DNA of 64,000 bases. Origin: Mesorhizobium sp. AR10 (GTDB taxonomy: Bacteria; Pseudomonadota; Alphaproteobacteria; Rhizobiales; Rhizobiaceae). Where the stretch lies: positions 2,458,001-2,522,000 of the forward strand of contig NZ_CP080524.1 of NCBI RefSeq assembly GCF_024746795.1. Direction: 5' to 3'. Under the pieces are notes generated by a model. That model ran no database searches, was not told where the DNA came from, and saw nothing but the letters and a program-made list of their open reading frames with translations. How positions within the stretch are numbered: position 1 is the stretch's first letter; each line of letters opens with the position of its first letter. Positions 34,788 through 42,761 of this stretch are shown one piece after another. The position numbers and the translations under genes are program-made.

Positions 34788-35192
34788 ATGGAAAGTGATG
34801 ACGATTGCCCCTTCGGTTACGACGCCTTCCGGCGGACGTGCCCTTCGCACACCGTGTTGGAGATGCTGGCCAGCAAATGGGTCTATCTGACGGTTTGCGC
34901 GCTGCGGCGGGGCCGGATGCGCAATGGCGAGTTGGCGCGCAAGCTCGAAGGCATCACGCCAAAGATGCTGACGCAGACGCTACGGGTCCTCGAACGCGAC
35001 GGCCTGGTGCGACGCGAAATCTTTCCGGTCATCCCGCCGCGGGTCGAATATGAATTGACCGAACTCGGCCAGAACCTGGCGGGACTGCTCAATCAGATAA
35101 GATCCTGGTCGGAGCAGCATGCACCCGATATCAAGGATGCCCGCGCGCGGGCGGCCGGAGGTCACGAAGAGGATTTGCTGCCTCAAGCCTGA
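34788..35192 (+). CDS. HxlR family transcriptional regulator
   Basis: A 134-aa winged-helix protein with the HxlR pattern: CPSHTVLEMLASKWVYLTVCALRRGRMRNGELARKLEGITPKMLTQTLRVLERDGLVRREIFPVIPPRVEYELTELG. A Cys near the N-terminus (Cys7 and Cys18 are present) is the usual redox/electrophile sensor in the family. It likely represses the divergent oxidoreductase gene and itself. A much longer frame begins at 34047 on the other gene's antisense strand and is not coding. Confidence 0.9.
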   Translation: MESDDDCPFGYDAFRRTCPSHTVLEMLASKWVYLTVCALRRGRMRNGELARKLEGITPKMLTQTLRVLERDGLVRREIFPVIPPRVEYELTELGQNLAGLLNQIRSWSEQHAPDIKDARARAAGGHEEDLLPQA

Positions 35193-35295
35193 GGCTGGGG
35201 TCCAAGGTGCCGGATCGGGCTGCTAGCCTTGGGCGTTTTGCTGGACGAGCGGCAGCGCCACGCTGCGACCGCCGACTGGGTGCAAGGTCCTGTTT

Positions 35296-35673
35296 TCAGC
35301 CGATCATGGCGCTGCGACCGCCCAATTCGGCGTCGCGGATCTTGGTGTCGCGCGATTCGAGCATTTCCGCTTTGGAAAGCTCCGCTTCAGCTTCGCCGAG
35401 TAATGATTCGGCAGCGCTTCGCTGCTGAGCGAGGTCGCCTTGCGAATTTCTGAGGTTGTCGCGGCGCAAGCGCGCCGCCTTGGCGAAGGTCGGGTAGGCA
35501 AAATGATTGATGTCGGTGATGCCGGCCTTCTTTTCTTCGGCGGTGATCTGAAGCTCCAGCTCGACAGCCATGCGCTCGAACTCGGCGATCATCATGTCGA
35601 GCTGCAGCAGCTGCCGCCGCTTCTCATTCACCTGAAACTGCTTCAGTCGAACGAGGTTCTCACGTGACTTCAT
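35296..35673 (-). CDS. fliJ: Flagellar export protein FliJ-like
   Basis: A 125-aa, almost fully helical coiled-coil protein: MKSRENLVRLKQFQVNEKRRQLLQLDMMIAEFERMAVELE, then a second coil DNLRNSQGDLAQQRSAAESLLGEAEAELSKAEML. Length and heptad pattern match FliJ, the soluble flagellar export chaperone-escort, and the position beside ctrA agrees with rhizobial relatives. The start at 35673 has GGGAG 9 nt upstream. No other flagellar genes are in the window. Confidence 0.78.
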   Translation of the reverse strand: MKSRENLVRLKQFQVNEKRRQLLQLDMMIAEFERMAVELELQITAEEKKAGITDINHFAYPTFAKAARLRRDNLRNSQGDLAQQRSAAESLLGEAEAELSKAEMLESRDTKIRDAELGGRSAMIG

Positions 35674-36122
35674 GATTCGGTACTCCCGGAAACGCACACC
35701 TGCATATCGTCCAATCCACCCGGCAATGGCCTGGTGCCACCCGTTTCCACCGGCATTCCCGGAACTATGGGAAACAAACTCCTAAAGTTTTTTGCCGGCG
35801 GTAACCATTCGTTTACGGGCATTGTTAATCATACGGCCCAGGACTTAAGGCCGGGTAAAAATTCCGGCTTTCGACACGGAAGCACGGCCGACGAGTCCCT
35901 GGAGTCACTTAGTCCGGCTTATTAATGTGTTGCATTAGCGGTTTGATTTTGTGATTCGTTATTAAATTCAAGTAGGTGTAGAAAGGGGTTAAAAAATCTG
36001 GTACCGTCCTCGATGCGGAATTAGGTTTTGTTAACCATTCGATGGCACCTTCTGTTCAGGCAATCACTGCTCCGGTCCCGGACGGGTCGTGAAATGGTCC
36101 GGCAGCAGAAAAGGGGAATGAA
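35674..36122. promoter_or_regulatory. Divergent fliJ/ctrA control region with CcrM sites and CtrA-box-like sequence
   Basis: A 449-bp spacer. GTAACCATTCGTTTAC (35801-35816) resembles the CtrA box TTAA-N7-TTAA with two changes, and TTAACCATTCGATGG (near 36030) carries one full half-site. Three GANTC sites for CcrM methylation lie at 35893, 35902 and 35953, reminiscent of methylation-controlled ctrA promoters in Caulobacter. The region 35930-36010 is AT-rich and promoter-like. A 63-codon open frame at 35734 has no homology signal and I do not call it. Confidence 0.6.
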
Positions 36123-36818
36123 ATGCGCGTTCTGCTGATAGAAGATGACAGTGCAACCGCACAAAGCATCGAATTGATGCTTAAATCGGAAAGCTTTAAC
36201 GTCTATACGACCGACCTTGGCGAAGAAGGTGTCGACCTCGGAAAGCTCTACGACTACGATATCATCCTTCTCGATCTCAACCTCCCCGATATGTCGGGTT
36301 ATGAAGTCTTGAGAACACTTCGCCTTTCCAAGGTGAAGACACCGATCCTTATCCTGTCCGGCATGGCCGGAATCGAGGACAAGGTGCGCGGTCTCGGCTT
36401 CGGCGCCGACGACTACATGACCAAGCCATTCCACAAAGACGAGCTGGTGGCGCGAATCCACGCCATCGTGCGGCGTTCCAAGGGTCATGCCCAGTCGGTC
36501 ATCACCACTGGCGACCTGGTGGTCAATCTCGACGCCAAGACCGTTGAAGTCGGCGGCCAGCGCGTGCATCTGACCGGCAAGGAATACCAGATGCTGGAGC
36601 TGCTCTCGCTGCGCAAGGGCACCACGCTGACCAAGGAAATGTTCCTCAACCACCTCTACGGCGGCATGGACGAACCGGAATTGAAGATCATCGACGTCTT
36701 CATCTGCAAGCTGCGCAAGAAGCTCGACGCCGCTTCAGGCGGCCAGAATTACATCGAGACTGTCTGGGGCCGCGGCTATGTGCTGCGCGAACCGGAAGAT
36801 ATTCGCGTCAGCGCCTGA
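36123..36818 (+). CDS. ctrA: Cell-cycle response regulator CtrA
   Basis: A 231-aa OmpR-type response regulator, essential cell-cycle master regulator in alphaproteobacteria. Receiver domain residues: acidic pocket EDD (7-9), phosphoacceptor Asp51 ([16 protein letters not shown]), Lys in TKPFHKDEL. The DNA-binding wing contains [54 protein letters not shown], which is nearly invariant among CtrA proteins. ChpT and SciP genes nearby complete part of the regulatory circuit. Control is probably through the upstream GANTC and CtrA-box-like sites. Confidence 0.97.
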   Translation: MRVLLIEDDSATAQSIELMLKSESFNVYTTDLGEEGVDLGKLYDYDIILLDLNLPDMSGYEVLRTLRLSKVKTPILILSGMAGIEDKVRGLGFGADDYMTKPFHKDELVARIHAIVRRSKGHAQSVITTGDLVVNLDAKTVEVGGQRVHLTGKEYQMLELLSLRKGTTLTKEMFLNHLYGGMDEPELKIIDVFICKLRKKLDAASGGQNYIETVWGRGYVLREPEDIRVSA

Positions 36819-36854
36819 ACGAGAAACGCCCGTCCGACTGACTTTCCCCGACAA

Positions 36855-36879
36855 AAACCCGGCCTCGGCCGGGTTTTTT
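36855..36879. terminator. Intrinsic terminator downstream of ctrA
   Basis: AAACCCGGCCTCGGCCGGGTTTTTT: a GC-rich stem (CCCGGC/GCCGGG, loop CTCG) with a T6 tail, serving ctrA and possibly the convergent response regulator gene. Confidence 0.92.
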
Positions 36880-36912
36880 GCATGTGTTGCTGGACGATCG
36901 CGGTCGAGCGAA

Positions 36913-37281
36913 TCAGGCGGCGATTTTCAAGGTGCGGAAACGCTCGAGCAACTGCGGCCGGTTGAATGGCTTCAGCAGGTAGCCTTGAGCGCCGGCACGC
37001 TTTGCCCGCATGATCGAGGCGACGTCGACCTCGACCAGTGAAATCAGGATCTGAGGCCTTATCGCGCCCTCCATGGCGCGGACCCGGCGGATGAGGTCCA
37101 CCGCCGGCATGTCCGGCAACGCACCGTCGACAACGATGACATCAGGCATGTCGGCAGCGCACATCTCGACGGCGTCAAGTCCGGTGGCCGCTTCGATCAC
37201 CACCATGTCGGAGCCGCCAAGGATGCGTTTTGCAACTTTCCTGATGACGCTTGAATCGTCGACGAACATGCAGCGTTTCAT
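36913..37281 (-). CDS. Single-domain CheY-like response regulator
   Basis: A 122-aa stand-alone receiver domain. Acidic pocket VDDSS (7-11), phosphoacceptor Asp52 (VVDGALPDM), conserved Thr/Ser position ISLVE (Ser) and Lys in LLKPFNRP. No output domain. It lies between ctrA and chpT, convergent to ctrA and 250 bp downstream of chpT on the same strand, so it may exchange phosphate with the ChpT branch of the phosphorelay, in the manner of CpdR or DivK. It is neither of these by sequence as far as I can judge. Confidence 0.88.
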   Translation of the reverse strand: MKRCMFVDDSSVIRKVAKRILGGSDMVVIEAATGLDAVEMCAADMPDVIVVDGALPDMPAVDLIRRVRAMEGAIRPQILISLVEVDVASIMRAKRAGAQGYLLKPFNRPQLLERFRTLKIAA

Positions 37282-37532
37282 TTCCGGGTCCTCTTAGCCA
37301 TGGGGCGAACCGGCGGCATCCGGGCATCTGCGAGGCACCATAGAGCGATTTGGTAAAGAAGCTGAAAAGCCGTTAGGTAAAGTTTTTGCAAAGATGCCTA
37401 TTACGCACCGTTTTCGTCGCCAGTTCGGCGCGGCCAGGCCAGCGAAGCGTGCTTGCCTTTAATTGCGAACCGGTGTCGTAAATATTAGCAGAAACAAACA
37501 CTTGATCTGTTCCTGCCGATCGGGGCGAAAAT

Positions 37533-38162
37533 TCAGGCCGCTGAAAGCACGATCTCTTCGGCGGTCGCGTGGATCGATATCGTCATGCTGGCCTCACGCG
37601 CCAGGAGCAGCGTGTAGTAGGGCTGAACCGAATGGGCGTCGATCGGCTCCTCGGGCTTGTGACCGGAATGCAGCTCCAGGAATTTCGGCGGCACACGCAG
37701 CATCGGGCCGCTTGCTGCAAGTGCAAAACGTGGCTCGGTGTCGAGATTTTCCAGCGTCACCACAAGCTTGCCGCCGCGCGGGATGGCGGCATTGGCAACG
37801 AGAAGCAGGTTGAGCAGCAACTTGACCTTGTTTTTGGGCAAGAGCGCGCGGGGTCCGTTCCAGATCAGTTCCGGCTTCTCGTTCTTCAGGAAAGCGATGG
37901 CAACGGCCTCGGCGTCGCCGGTGTCGATCATCATGCCGGCCGAACCGGCGGCGCCGAAGGCGATGCGGGCGAATTGCAGGCGGGCCGAAGCGTTCTTGGC
38001 GCTCTGGCGGATCAGTTTCATGGCGTCTTCGTCAGCACCGCCTTCATCGAGCAGCTCTAGGCCGTTGTTTATGGCGCCGACGGGCGAAATGATGTCGTGG
38101 CAGACCCGGCTGCACAACAACGCTGCGAGATCGGGTGCGGAAAGGGTGAAAAGCTCGGCCAT
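37533..38162 (-). CDS. chpT: Histidine phosphotransferase ChpT
   Basis: A 209-aa protein resembling a histidine kinase DHp plus degenerate ATPase domain: APDLAALLCSRVCHDIISPVGAINNGLELLDEG with the phosphorylated His22, and a C-terminal domain (KNKVKLLLNLLLVANAAIPRGGKLVVTLEN) lacking ATP-binding N and G boxes. ChpT shuttles phosphate from CckA to CtrA and CpdR. Co-localisation with ctrA supports the identification. Confidence 0.93.
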   Translation of the reverse strand: MAELFTLSAPDLAALLCSRVCHDIISPVGAINNGLELLDEGGADEDAMKLIRQSAKNASARLQFARIAFGAAGSAGMMIDTGDAEAVAIAFLKNEKPELIWNGPRALLPKNKVKLLLNLLLVANAAIPRGGKLVVTLENLDTEPRFALAASGPMLRVPPKFLELHSGHKPEEPIDAHSVQPYYTLLLAREASMTISIHATAEEIVLSAA

Positions 38163-38507
38163 CGACGAAATCCCTGCTAAAAATTCATGGCCCTGATGGC
38201 CGGGCGATCAACAGTCGCGCCTGTTCACGCGAATCACACTCTTTCGCAAGCATTCTGAATACACAGCGCCCGTGCGTGCAGCAACAAATCCAAAATTGTC
38301 ATCGGCGAAAATGGCGTGTTCACGCAGGGTGGCGCGCCTGCGCAGGCGGTTCGAAACAGCCTTCGAACCGCCATCTTCATGTGGGAACTTAATGGTTGAA
38401 AAAGGATTACGGCATAGTTTGCCCGTAACAGTCACCCCGAACGGCCGCCAAAGAGCCGCACGGGTGCGAGGCGTCGGCGAAAGTGCTCCCTGACGGAGAT
38501 TGGAAGC
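38163..38507. other. 345-bp intergenic region between chpT and eipA
   Basis: Divergent promoters for chpT (minus) and eipA (plus) must lie here. I see an AT-rich stretch near 38230-38300 and a GGAG site before eipA, but no convincing palindrome, CtrA box or small gene. Confidence 0.5.
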
Positions 38508-39116
38508 ATGTTTTCCCGATTCTACGACCGGACTCCTTTCCGTGTCATCTCAGACCGGACTTTTTTCCGTGTCTTCTCAATGGCGATTGCCCTCATGGGC
38601 CTCCTCGTCTTTTCGACCTCGGCTTCGCGGGCGCAGGAATACACCGCTCAGGAGATTGTCGATTCCGGTCACAAATTCTTCGGGGCGACATCGGGCGGGC
38701 TCGCCACTGTCGTCGAGAAGATCTTTTCCTCCTATGGCCTGCCCAACGGCTATCTGCTCGGCGAAGAGGGCTCCGGCGCGTTGATCGGCGGCCTGACCTA
38801 TGGCGAAGGCACGCTCTACACCAAAAATGCCGGCGACCACAAAGTGTTCTGGCAGGGTCCGTCGCTCGGCTGGGATTTCGGCGGCGAGGGATCGCGCGTG
38901 ATGATGCTAGTCTACAATCTCGATGATGTGACCAGTCTTTACAATCGCTTCGGCGGCGTTGCCGGCTCCGCCTATGTCGTGGCGGGCGTCGGTTTCAACG
39001 TGCTGCAGAACAACAGGGTTCTGCTTGTACCGATCCGGACCGGCGTCGGTGCGCGGCTCGGCATCAATCTCGGCTATCTGAAGCTTACGCAAAAGCCGAC
39101 CTGGAACCCGTTCTGA
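38508..39116 (+). CDS. eipA: DUF1134 family envelope protein (EipA-like)
   Basis: A 202-aa exported protein. An N-terminal hydrophobic helix ends in FSTSASRA-QEY (probable signal cleavage), followed by the DUF1134 domain: QEIVDSGHKFFGATSGGLATVVEKIFSSYGLPNGYLLGEEGSGALIGGLTYGEGTLYTK and VYNLDDVTSLYNRFGGVAGSAYVVAGVGFN. In Brucella the DUF1134 protein EipA protects envelope integrity and lies beside chpT and ctrA. The first ATG (38508) has GGAG upstream; a second in-frame ATG at 38580 would also leave a signal peptide. Confidence 0.88.
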   Translation: MFSRFYDRTPFRVISDRTFFRVFSMAIALMGLLVFSTSASRAQEYTAQEIVDSGHKFFGATSGGLATVVEKIFSSYGLPNGYLLGEEGSGALIGGLTYGEGTLYTKNAGDHKVFWQGPSLGWDFGGEGSRVMMLVYNLDDVTSLYNRFGGVAGSAYVVAGVGFNVLQNNRVLLVPIRTGVGARLGINLGYLKLTQKPTWNPF

Positions 39117-39308
39117 CCTTGCTTGTCGGTGTTCAGGTAATGCCGGCCTGGCCTGAACCTTCGCCGTGACAGCGCATCGACCGGATTTTGTGAGGCACAA
39201 GCTGAACGTTGCTGCGGCATACCCTTGCCGCAGCACTGGATTTCCGTCATGCGAAGATGGCAAAGTCCAGCTTTGGCGGTTCTCTGCCATCCATAACGGA
39301 TAGTCACC

Positions 39309-40466
39309 TTGGTCCAGTCGATCCTGTTCTTCGCCCTCGGCTTTCTCTGCGCCGGCTTTCTGGTGCTGATGGTTGCTCCGGCGATTTGGCGGCGTGCCGT
39401 CGCCTTGACGCGCAAACGCGTCGAGGCTTCGGTGCCGCAGACTCTGACCGAGATCCAGGCGGACAAGGATCGCATCCGGGCCGAGTTCGCGATGTCGATG
39501 CGCCGGCTCGAAATAAGCGTCAAGACGCTGCGAGAGAAATCGGCCGAACAGCTCGTCGAGATCAATCGCGGGCATGAGGCGCTGAAGGGGCTGGCGGTCG
39601 AGCGGAAGGACAAGAACCAGGCGCTTTCCGAACTGGAAGCCAAGAGCGAAGCGCTTCGGCAGCGCGAGGAGCAGTCGCAGCGCCTATCGGACCGGTTGGC
39701 ACAGACGGAGCGCATATTGGAAAAGCGCGCACTCGAACTGGAGAAGCTGGAGCATATGTATGACGAGGCCAGCTTCTCTTCCAGCAGCCGTCAGATCGAA
39801 CTCGTGGCGCGGGAATCCGAACTGGAAAAGCTTGCCAACGACATCTCGGCGCTGCGCGGTCAGCGCAAGGAGGCGGACAGGCGCAATCAGGAGATTGCGG
39901 CCGAAAGCAAGGCGGCCCGGGATGACCTGAAGGCCGAGAAGAAAAGAAACGCCGAACTGGACAAGAAGCTCGAGCGGCTGCTCGCAACGCTTGCCGATCG
40001 CGAGGACAAGCTTGATCGCCGCGAAAAGGAGCTCGCACGGCTTCGCGAACGATCGAAAGGCGAGGCCGCAGGAAATGCTCCGCCCGCGGGATCCGTTGGA
40101 GAGCAGGATAATCAACCCGCCAGGGCTGACGACATCGACAAGGCGATCACCAAGCTTGACGGCGACCGGGAGCGGCTGGAGGCCAGGCTGACGACGCTGG
40201 CGCGCGAGAACAAGAGGCTGAAGATGGATATCGCCGCCATCGAAGCATCGAGATCCGAAGATGGCAACGGTGCGCGCGCCGCAAATGCGGCATTGCGCGA
40301 GCAGATGAACCAACTGGCGGCGGAGGTCGTCTATCTGACGGTGAAACTCGACGGGCCGGACTCGCCGATCGCCAAGGCGCTTTCAGCATCTCAGGACGTG
40401 CGGTCCGGGACCACCAGCCTCGCCGACCGCGTGCGGGCGCTGCAAAAGGCCGCTTCGACAAATTGA
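39309..40466 (+). CDS. Membrane-anchored coiled-coil protein of unknown function
   Basis: A 385-aa protein. One N-terminal transmembrane helix (ILFFALGFLCAGFLVLMVAPAIW, residues 5-27) is followed by a long charged coiled coil (residues 55-260, rich in Lys, Glu, Arg and Leu with heptad spacing), a Pro/Gly-rich break near residue 265 and a second coil to the end. The start codon appears to be TTG, giving MVQSILFF. No enzymatic motif is seen. Layout resembles cytoplasmic-facing envelope scaffold proteins; function unknown. Confidence 0.8.
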   Translation: MVQSILFFALGFLCAGFLVLMVAPAIWRRAVALTRKRVEASVPQTLTEIQADKDRIRAEFAMSMRRLEISVKTLREKSAEQLVEINRGHEALKGLAVERKDKNQALSELEAKSEALRQREEQSQRLSDRLAQTERILEKRALELEKLEHMYDEASFSSSSRQIELVARESELEKLANDISALRGQRKEADRRNQEIAAESKAARDDLKAEKKRNAELDKKLERLLATLADREDKLDRREKELARLRERSKGEAAGNAPPAGSVGEQDNQPARADDIDKAITKLDGDRERLEARLTTLARENKRLKMDIAAIEASRSEDGNGARAANAALREQMNQLAAEVVYLTVKLDGPDSPIAKALSASQDVRSGTTSLADRVRALQKAASTN

Positions 40467-40515
40467 GATAGTGCGCGTCGCGTTGAACGGGTTCAGTCGG
40501 CACGCTCCAAGTTTT

Positions 40516-40591
40516 GATGCATGTCGCTGTCCCAAAACCGCTGCGCACCCTCGGGTCAAGTCCGAAGGCAGGCTTTTGGCCGACATGCATC
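40516..40591. repeat. Intergenic palindromic repeat overlapping the SpoU methyltransferase stop codon
   Basis: GATGCATGTCG (40516-40526) and CGACATGCATC (40581-40591) are perfect 11-bp inverted arms about 54 bp apart, with CCCAAAACCG next to the left arm and an imperfect partner GGCTTTTGGC next to the right. This looks like a dispersed rhizobial intergenic element. The right arm includes the stop codon of the methyltransferase gene. Confidence 0.65.
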
Positions 40592-41399
40592 AGGCCTTGA
40601 TCGCGGAAAAGTGATGTAGGGCGATGGCTGATGCGGCAGCGACATTCAGGCTGTCGAAACCCTTGGACATGTCGATCCGCACCGTCTGAAGCCGGGCGAG
40701 CAGGCTTGCGGGCAGGCCTTCACCTTCCGTGCCGAGATAGAGCGCCAGTCGTTCCACTCTTCTCGCGTCGCGAATGTCGGTTCGACCGCGAGGCGACAGG
40801 GCGAACTGGCTGAAGCCCAGCCGGTCGAGCGCCGCGGTGAAGCCGGCGGTGTCGCCGAACGATGCAAAGGGAACTTTCAGCGCCGCGCCGACCGAGACGC
40901 GGATCGCCTTGCGGTACAGCGGATCGCAGCAGGTCGCGTCCAGAAGCACGGCATCGGCGCCAAGGGCGGCGGCGTTGCGGAAGATCGAACCCATATTGTC
41001 ATGGTTGGCGATGCCGACCAGTACGACCAACAGCGCGCTGGCGGGCAAGGTGTCCAGCAAGGCCTCGGCCGGCTGCAAGGTGCCCTTGCTGCCGATCGCC
41101 AATATGCCACGGTGCATGTGAAAACCGGCGATCCTGTCCATGACCTCGCTGGCCACGACATAGACCGGAAGGTCCAATGGTGCCTTGCGCAAGGTCTCAT
41201 CGAGGCCGGCCAGCCGGTTTTCAAGAACCAGAACCGACTCAACGGCAAAGCGCCCGGCCGAGAGCAGCACGTCCAGCACCACCTTGCCTTCGGCAATGAA
41301 GCGGCCGTGCCGGCCGGTGAGATCGCGTTCGCGGATATCGAGATAGGCGGCGACGCGCGGATCTTGTGGATCATCGATATGGACCGGAACCACGTGCAC
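40590..41399 (-). CDS. TrmH/SpoU family RNA 2'-O-methyltransferase
   Basis: A 269-aa SPOUT-class methyltransferase. The N-terminal substrate-binding domain (LTGRHGRFIAEGKVVLDVLLSAGRFAVESVLV) is followed by the knot domain with the three SpoU motifs: VGIANHDNMGSIFRNAAALGADAVLLD, LYLGTEGEGLPASLL and RIDMSKGFDSLNVAAASAIALH. It methylates a ribose in tRNA or rRNA; the target is not predictable. Confidence 0.92.
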   Translation of the reverse strand: MHVVPVHIDDPQDPRVAAYLDIRERDLTGRHGRFIAEGKVVLDVLLSAGRFAVESVLVLENRLAGLDETLRKAPLDLPVYVVASEVMDRIAGFHMHRGILAIGSKGTLQPAEALLDTLPASALLVVLVGIANHDNMGSIFRNAAALGADAVLLDATCCDPLYRKAIRVSVGAALKVPFASFGDTAGFTAALDRLGFSQFALSPRGRTDIRDARRVERLALYLGTEGEGLPASLLARLQTVRIDMSKGFDSLNVAAASAIALHHFSAIKA

Positions 41400-41449
41400 C
41401 TCGCGGACGAAAAACCGTCAGCGAGGTAAGGGACGATCCGGCCTGCCGG

Positions 41450-41788
41450 TCAAGTCCCGGCGCGGCGCAGGCGGTAGGCCATCTGGGATAACTCACCTTC
41501 GCCGAAAATGCCGTCCAGCATGGTGAGGAGTTCGCGCACAGCTCCGGATTTGCAGGAATAATAGATCATCTGCCGGTCGCGGCGGGTCTCGACAAGATCG
41601 AGGGCCCGCAGCTTGGCCAGATGCTGCGACAGAGCGGATTGGCTGAGCATGACCTTTTCGGCGATGGCGCCGACCGACATTTCACCGTCGATCAGGTAGC
41701 TCATGATCAACAACCGTTTTTCGTTGCCCATCAGCGTGAGAAATGTGGCCGCTGATCCGGCGTTGGCAATTAGCTTGGTCGAGACCAT
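41450..41788 (-). CDS. ArsR/SmtB family transcriptional regulator
   Basis: A 112-aa winged-helix regulator: FLTLMGNEKRLLIMSYLIDGEMSVGAIAEKVMLSQSALSQHLAKLRALDLVETRRDRQMIYYSC. It lacks the ELCVCDL metal site of ArsR, so it is more likely of the redox/sulfur or metal-independent (BigR/NolR-like) type; NolR of rhizobia has this same general layout. No adjacent target gene is evident on the same strand. Confidence 0.88.
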   Translation of the reverse strand: MVSTKLIANAGSAATFLTLMGNEKRLLIMSYLIDGEMSVGAIAEKVMLSQSALSQHLAKLRALDLVETRRDRQMIYYSCKSGAVRELLTMLDGIFGEGELSQMAYRLRRAGT

Positions 41789-41934
41789 CGATCCCCCATG
41801 TTTTCCAGCTCATCCGAACGCTATGGGGGCAATAGCGTCTGATTCCATAGACTCGCTTCTGGATACGCGCTGCTGAATCAGCGACATATGGAATCGTAGA
41901 ACATTTCGTCCAAATCTCAAGACTTGCTTTCGAT

Positions 41935-42723
41935 TTATGACGATAAACTACCGACTTTGTGAATAGCCGGCTGCCGTCCGGTCCTGGCCATGTCGACCAG
42001 AACATGCCGCAGGTCGCGCGCCGTCTTCAGGGGCTCAGGAAAAAAGACCCGGCAAATGCTGTCACCCGACGCCAGGTCCATGCCTTCGGCGTCGAAACCG
42101 GTGAGGGTCCAGCCATCGCCTTTGGCCTTGGCGAAATGACGCGCGTACACGGCGATTGCGTCGAGATGGTCGGCATTCATGTGGTCGAGGGCTGATTGTT
42201 CGCCGGCGGCAAGTTCGTCGACGATCGGTCCGGCGGCGATCAGATTCGAACGATCGAGCAAATAGGCCTTGCCAAAGCCGCCATTGAGGCTGGCGCGCTC
42301 GGGCTCGAGGCGGAAGATCGAGAAGTCGCCAAGCCCGGCATAGAGTTTCGCCTTGGGATTGCGGTTGAGATAACGCCGCTCGGCGCGGACGTGCTCGTTC
42401 GATCCACGCTCAAGCCGCACCGCCCGGCAGACCAGCGTCAATCGCGGGTGCGCCAGCGGATCGCCTTTGCCGGGTTCGCCGACAAGCAAGGAGCAACGCG
42501 GGTCGGCGAGAACCGCTCGCGTGTGGGCGGACAGCATCGACACGAGGATCAGCGGCGCGCCATCGATGTCGGTGGCGATGCCGACCCTGCTGGCCAGCGG
42601 CGAACCGGTGCCGGGTTCAATCACCGCCAGTGCGCCAAAACGAGCGCTGCGGATCAAGGTGCTGGCCAGCCTGACTGCCTCGGCGTCGGTCTCGCGGATC
42701 ACGTCCTTCTTACGATCGGCCAC
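41935..42723 (-). CDS. HugZ/pyridoxamine phosphate oxidase-like protein with C-terminal DUF2470-type domain
   Basis: About 262 aa. A flavin-split-barrel domain (LIRSARFGALAVIEPGTGSPLASRVGIATDIDGAPLILVS and ADPRCSLLVGEPGKGDPLAHPRLTL) precedes a C-terminal domain starting GEQSALDHMNADHLDAIAVYARHF, typical of heme-degrading HugZ-like proteins. The frame opens further to a TTG at 42765; I prefer the GTG at 42723 because the protein there starts ADRKKDVIRETDAEA, the usual family N-terminus. Heme or flavin use is a family property, not shown here. Likely co-transcribed with the CoA-transferase gene. Confidence 0.83.
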   Translation of the reverse strand: MADRKKDVIRETDAEAVRLASTLIRSARFGALAVIEPGTGSPLASRVGIATDIDGAPLILVSMLSAHTRAVLADPRCSLLVGEPGKGDPLAHPRLTLVCRAVRLERGSNEHVRAERRYLNRNPKAKLYAGLGDFSIFRLEPERASLNGGFGKAYLLDRSNLIAAGPIVDELAAGEQSALDHMNADHLDAIAVYARHFAKAKGDGWTLTGFDAEGMDLASGDSICRVFFPEPLKTARDLRHVLVDMARTGRQPAIHKVGSLSS

Positions 42724-42761
42724 TGTGCTCACCGCAATAAGTTGATTTTCTTGTCCGGTTA

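Noticed and set aside
34047..35192. A 381-codon frame ending as the HxlR regulator
   Set aside because: The part before 34788 is antisense to the quinone oxidoreductase gene; only the last 134 codons match HxlR.
35734..35925. A 63-codon frame upstream of ctrA
   Set aside because: No homology signal and it runs through the CtrA-box-like and GANTC elements; better explained as regulatory DNA.
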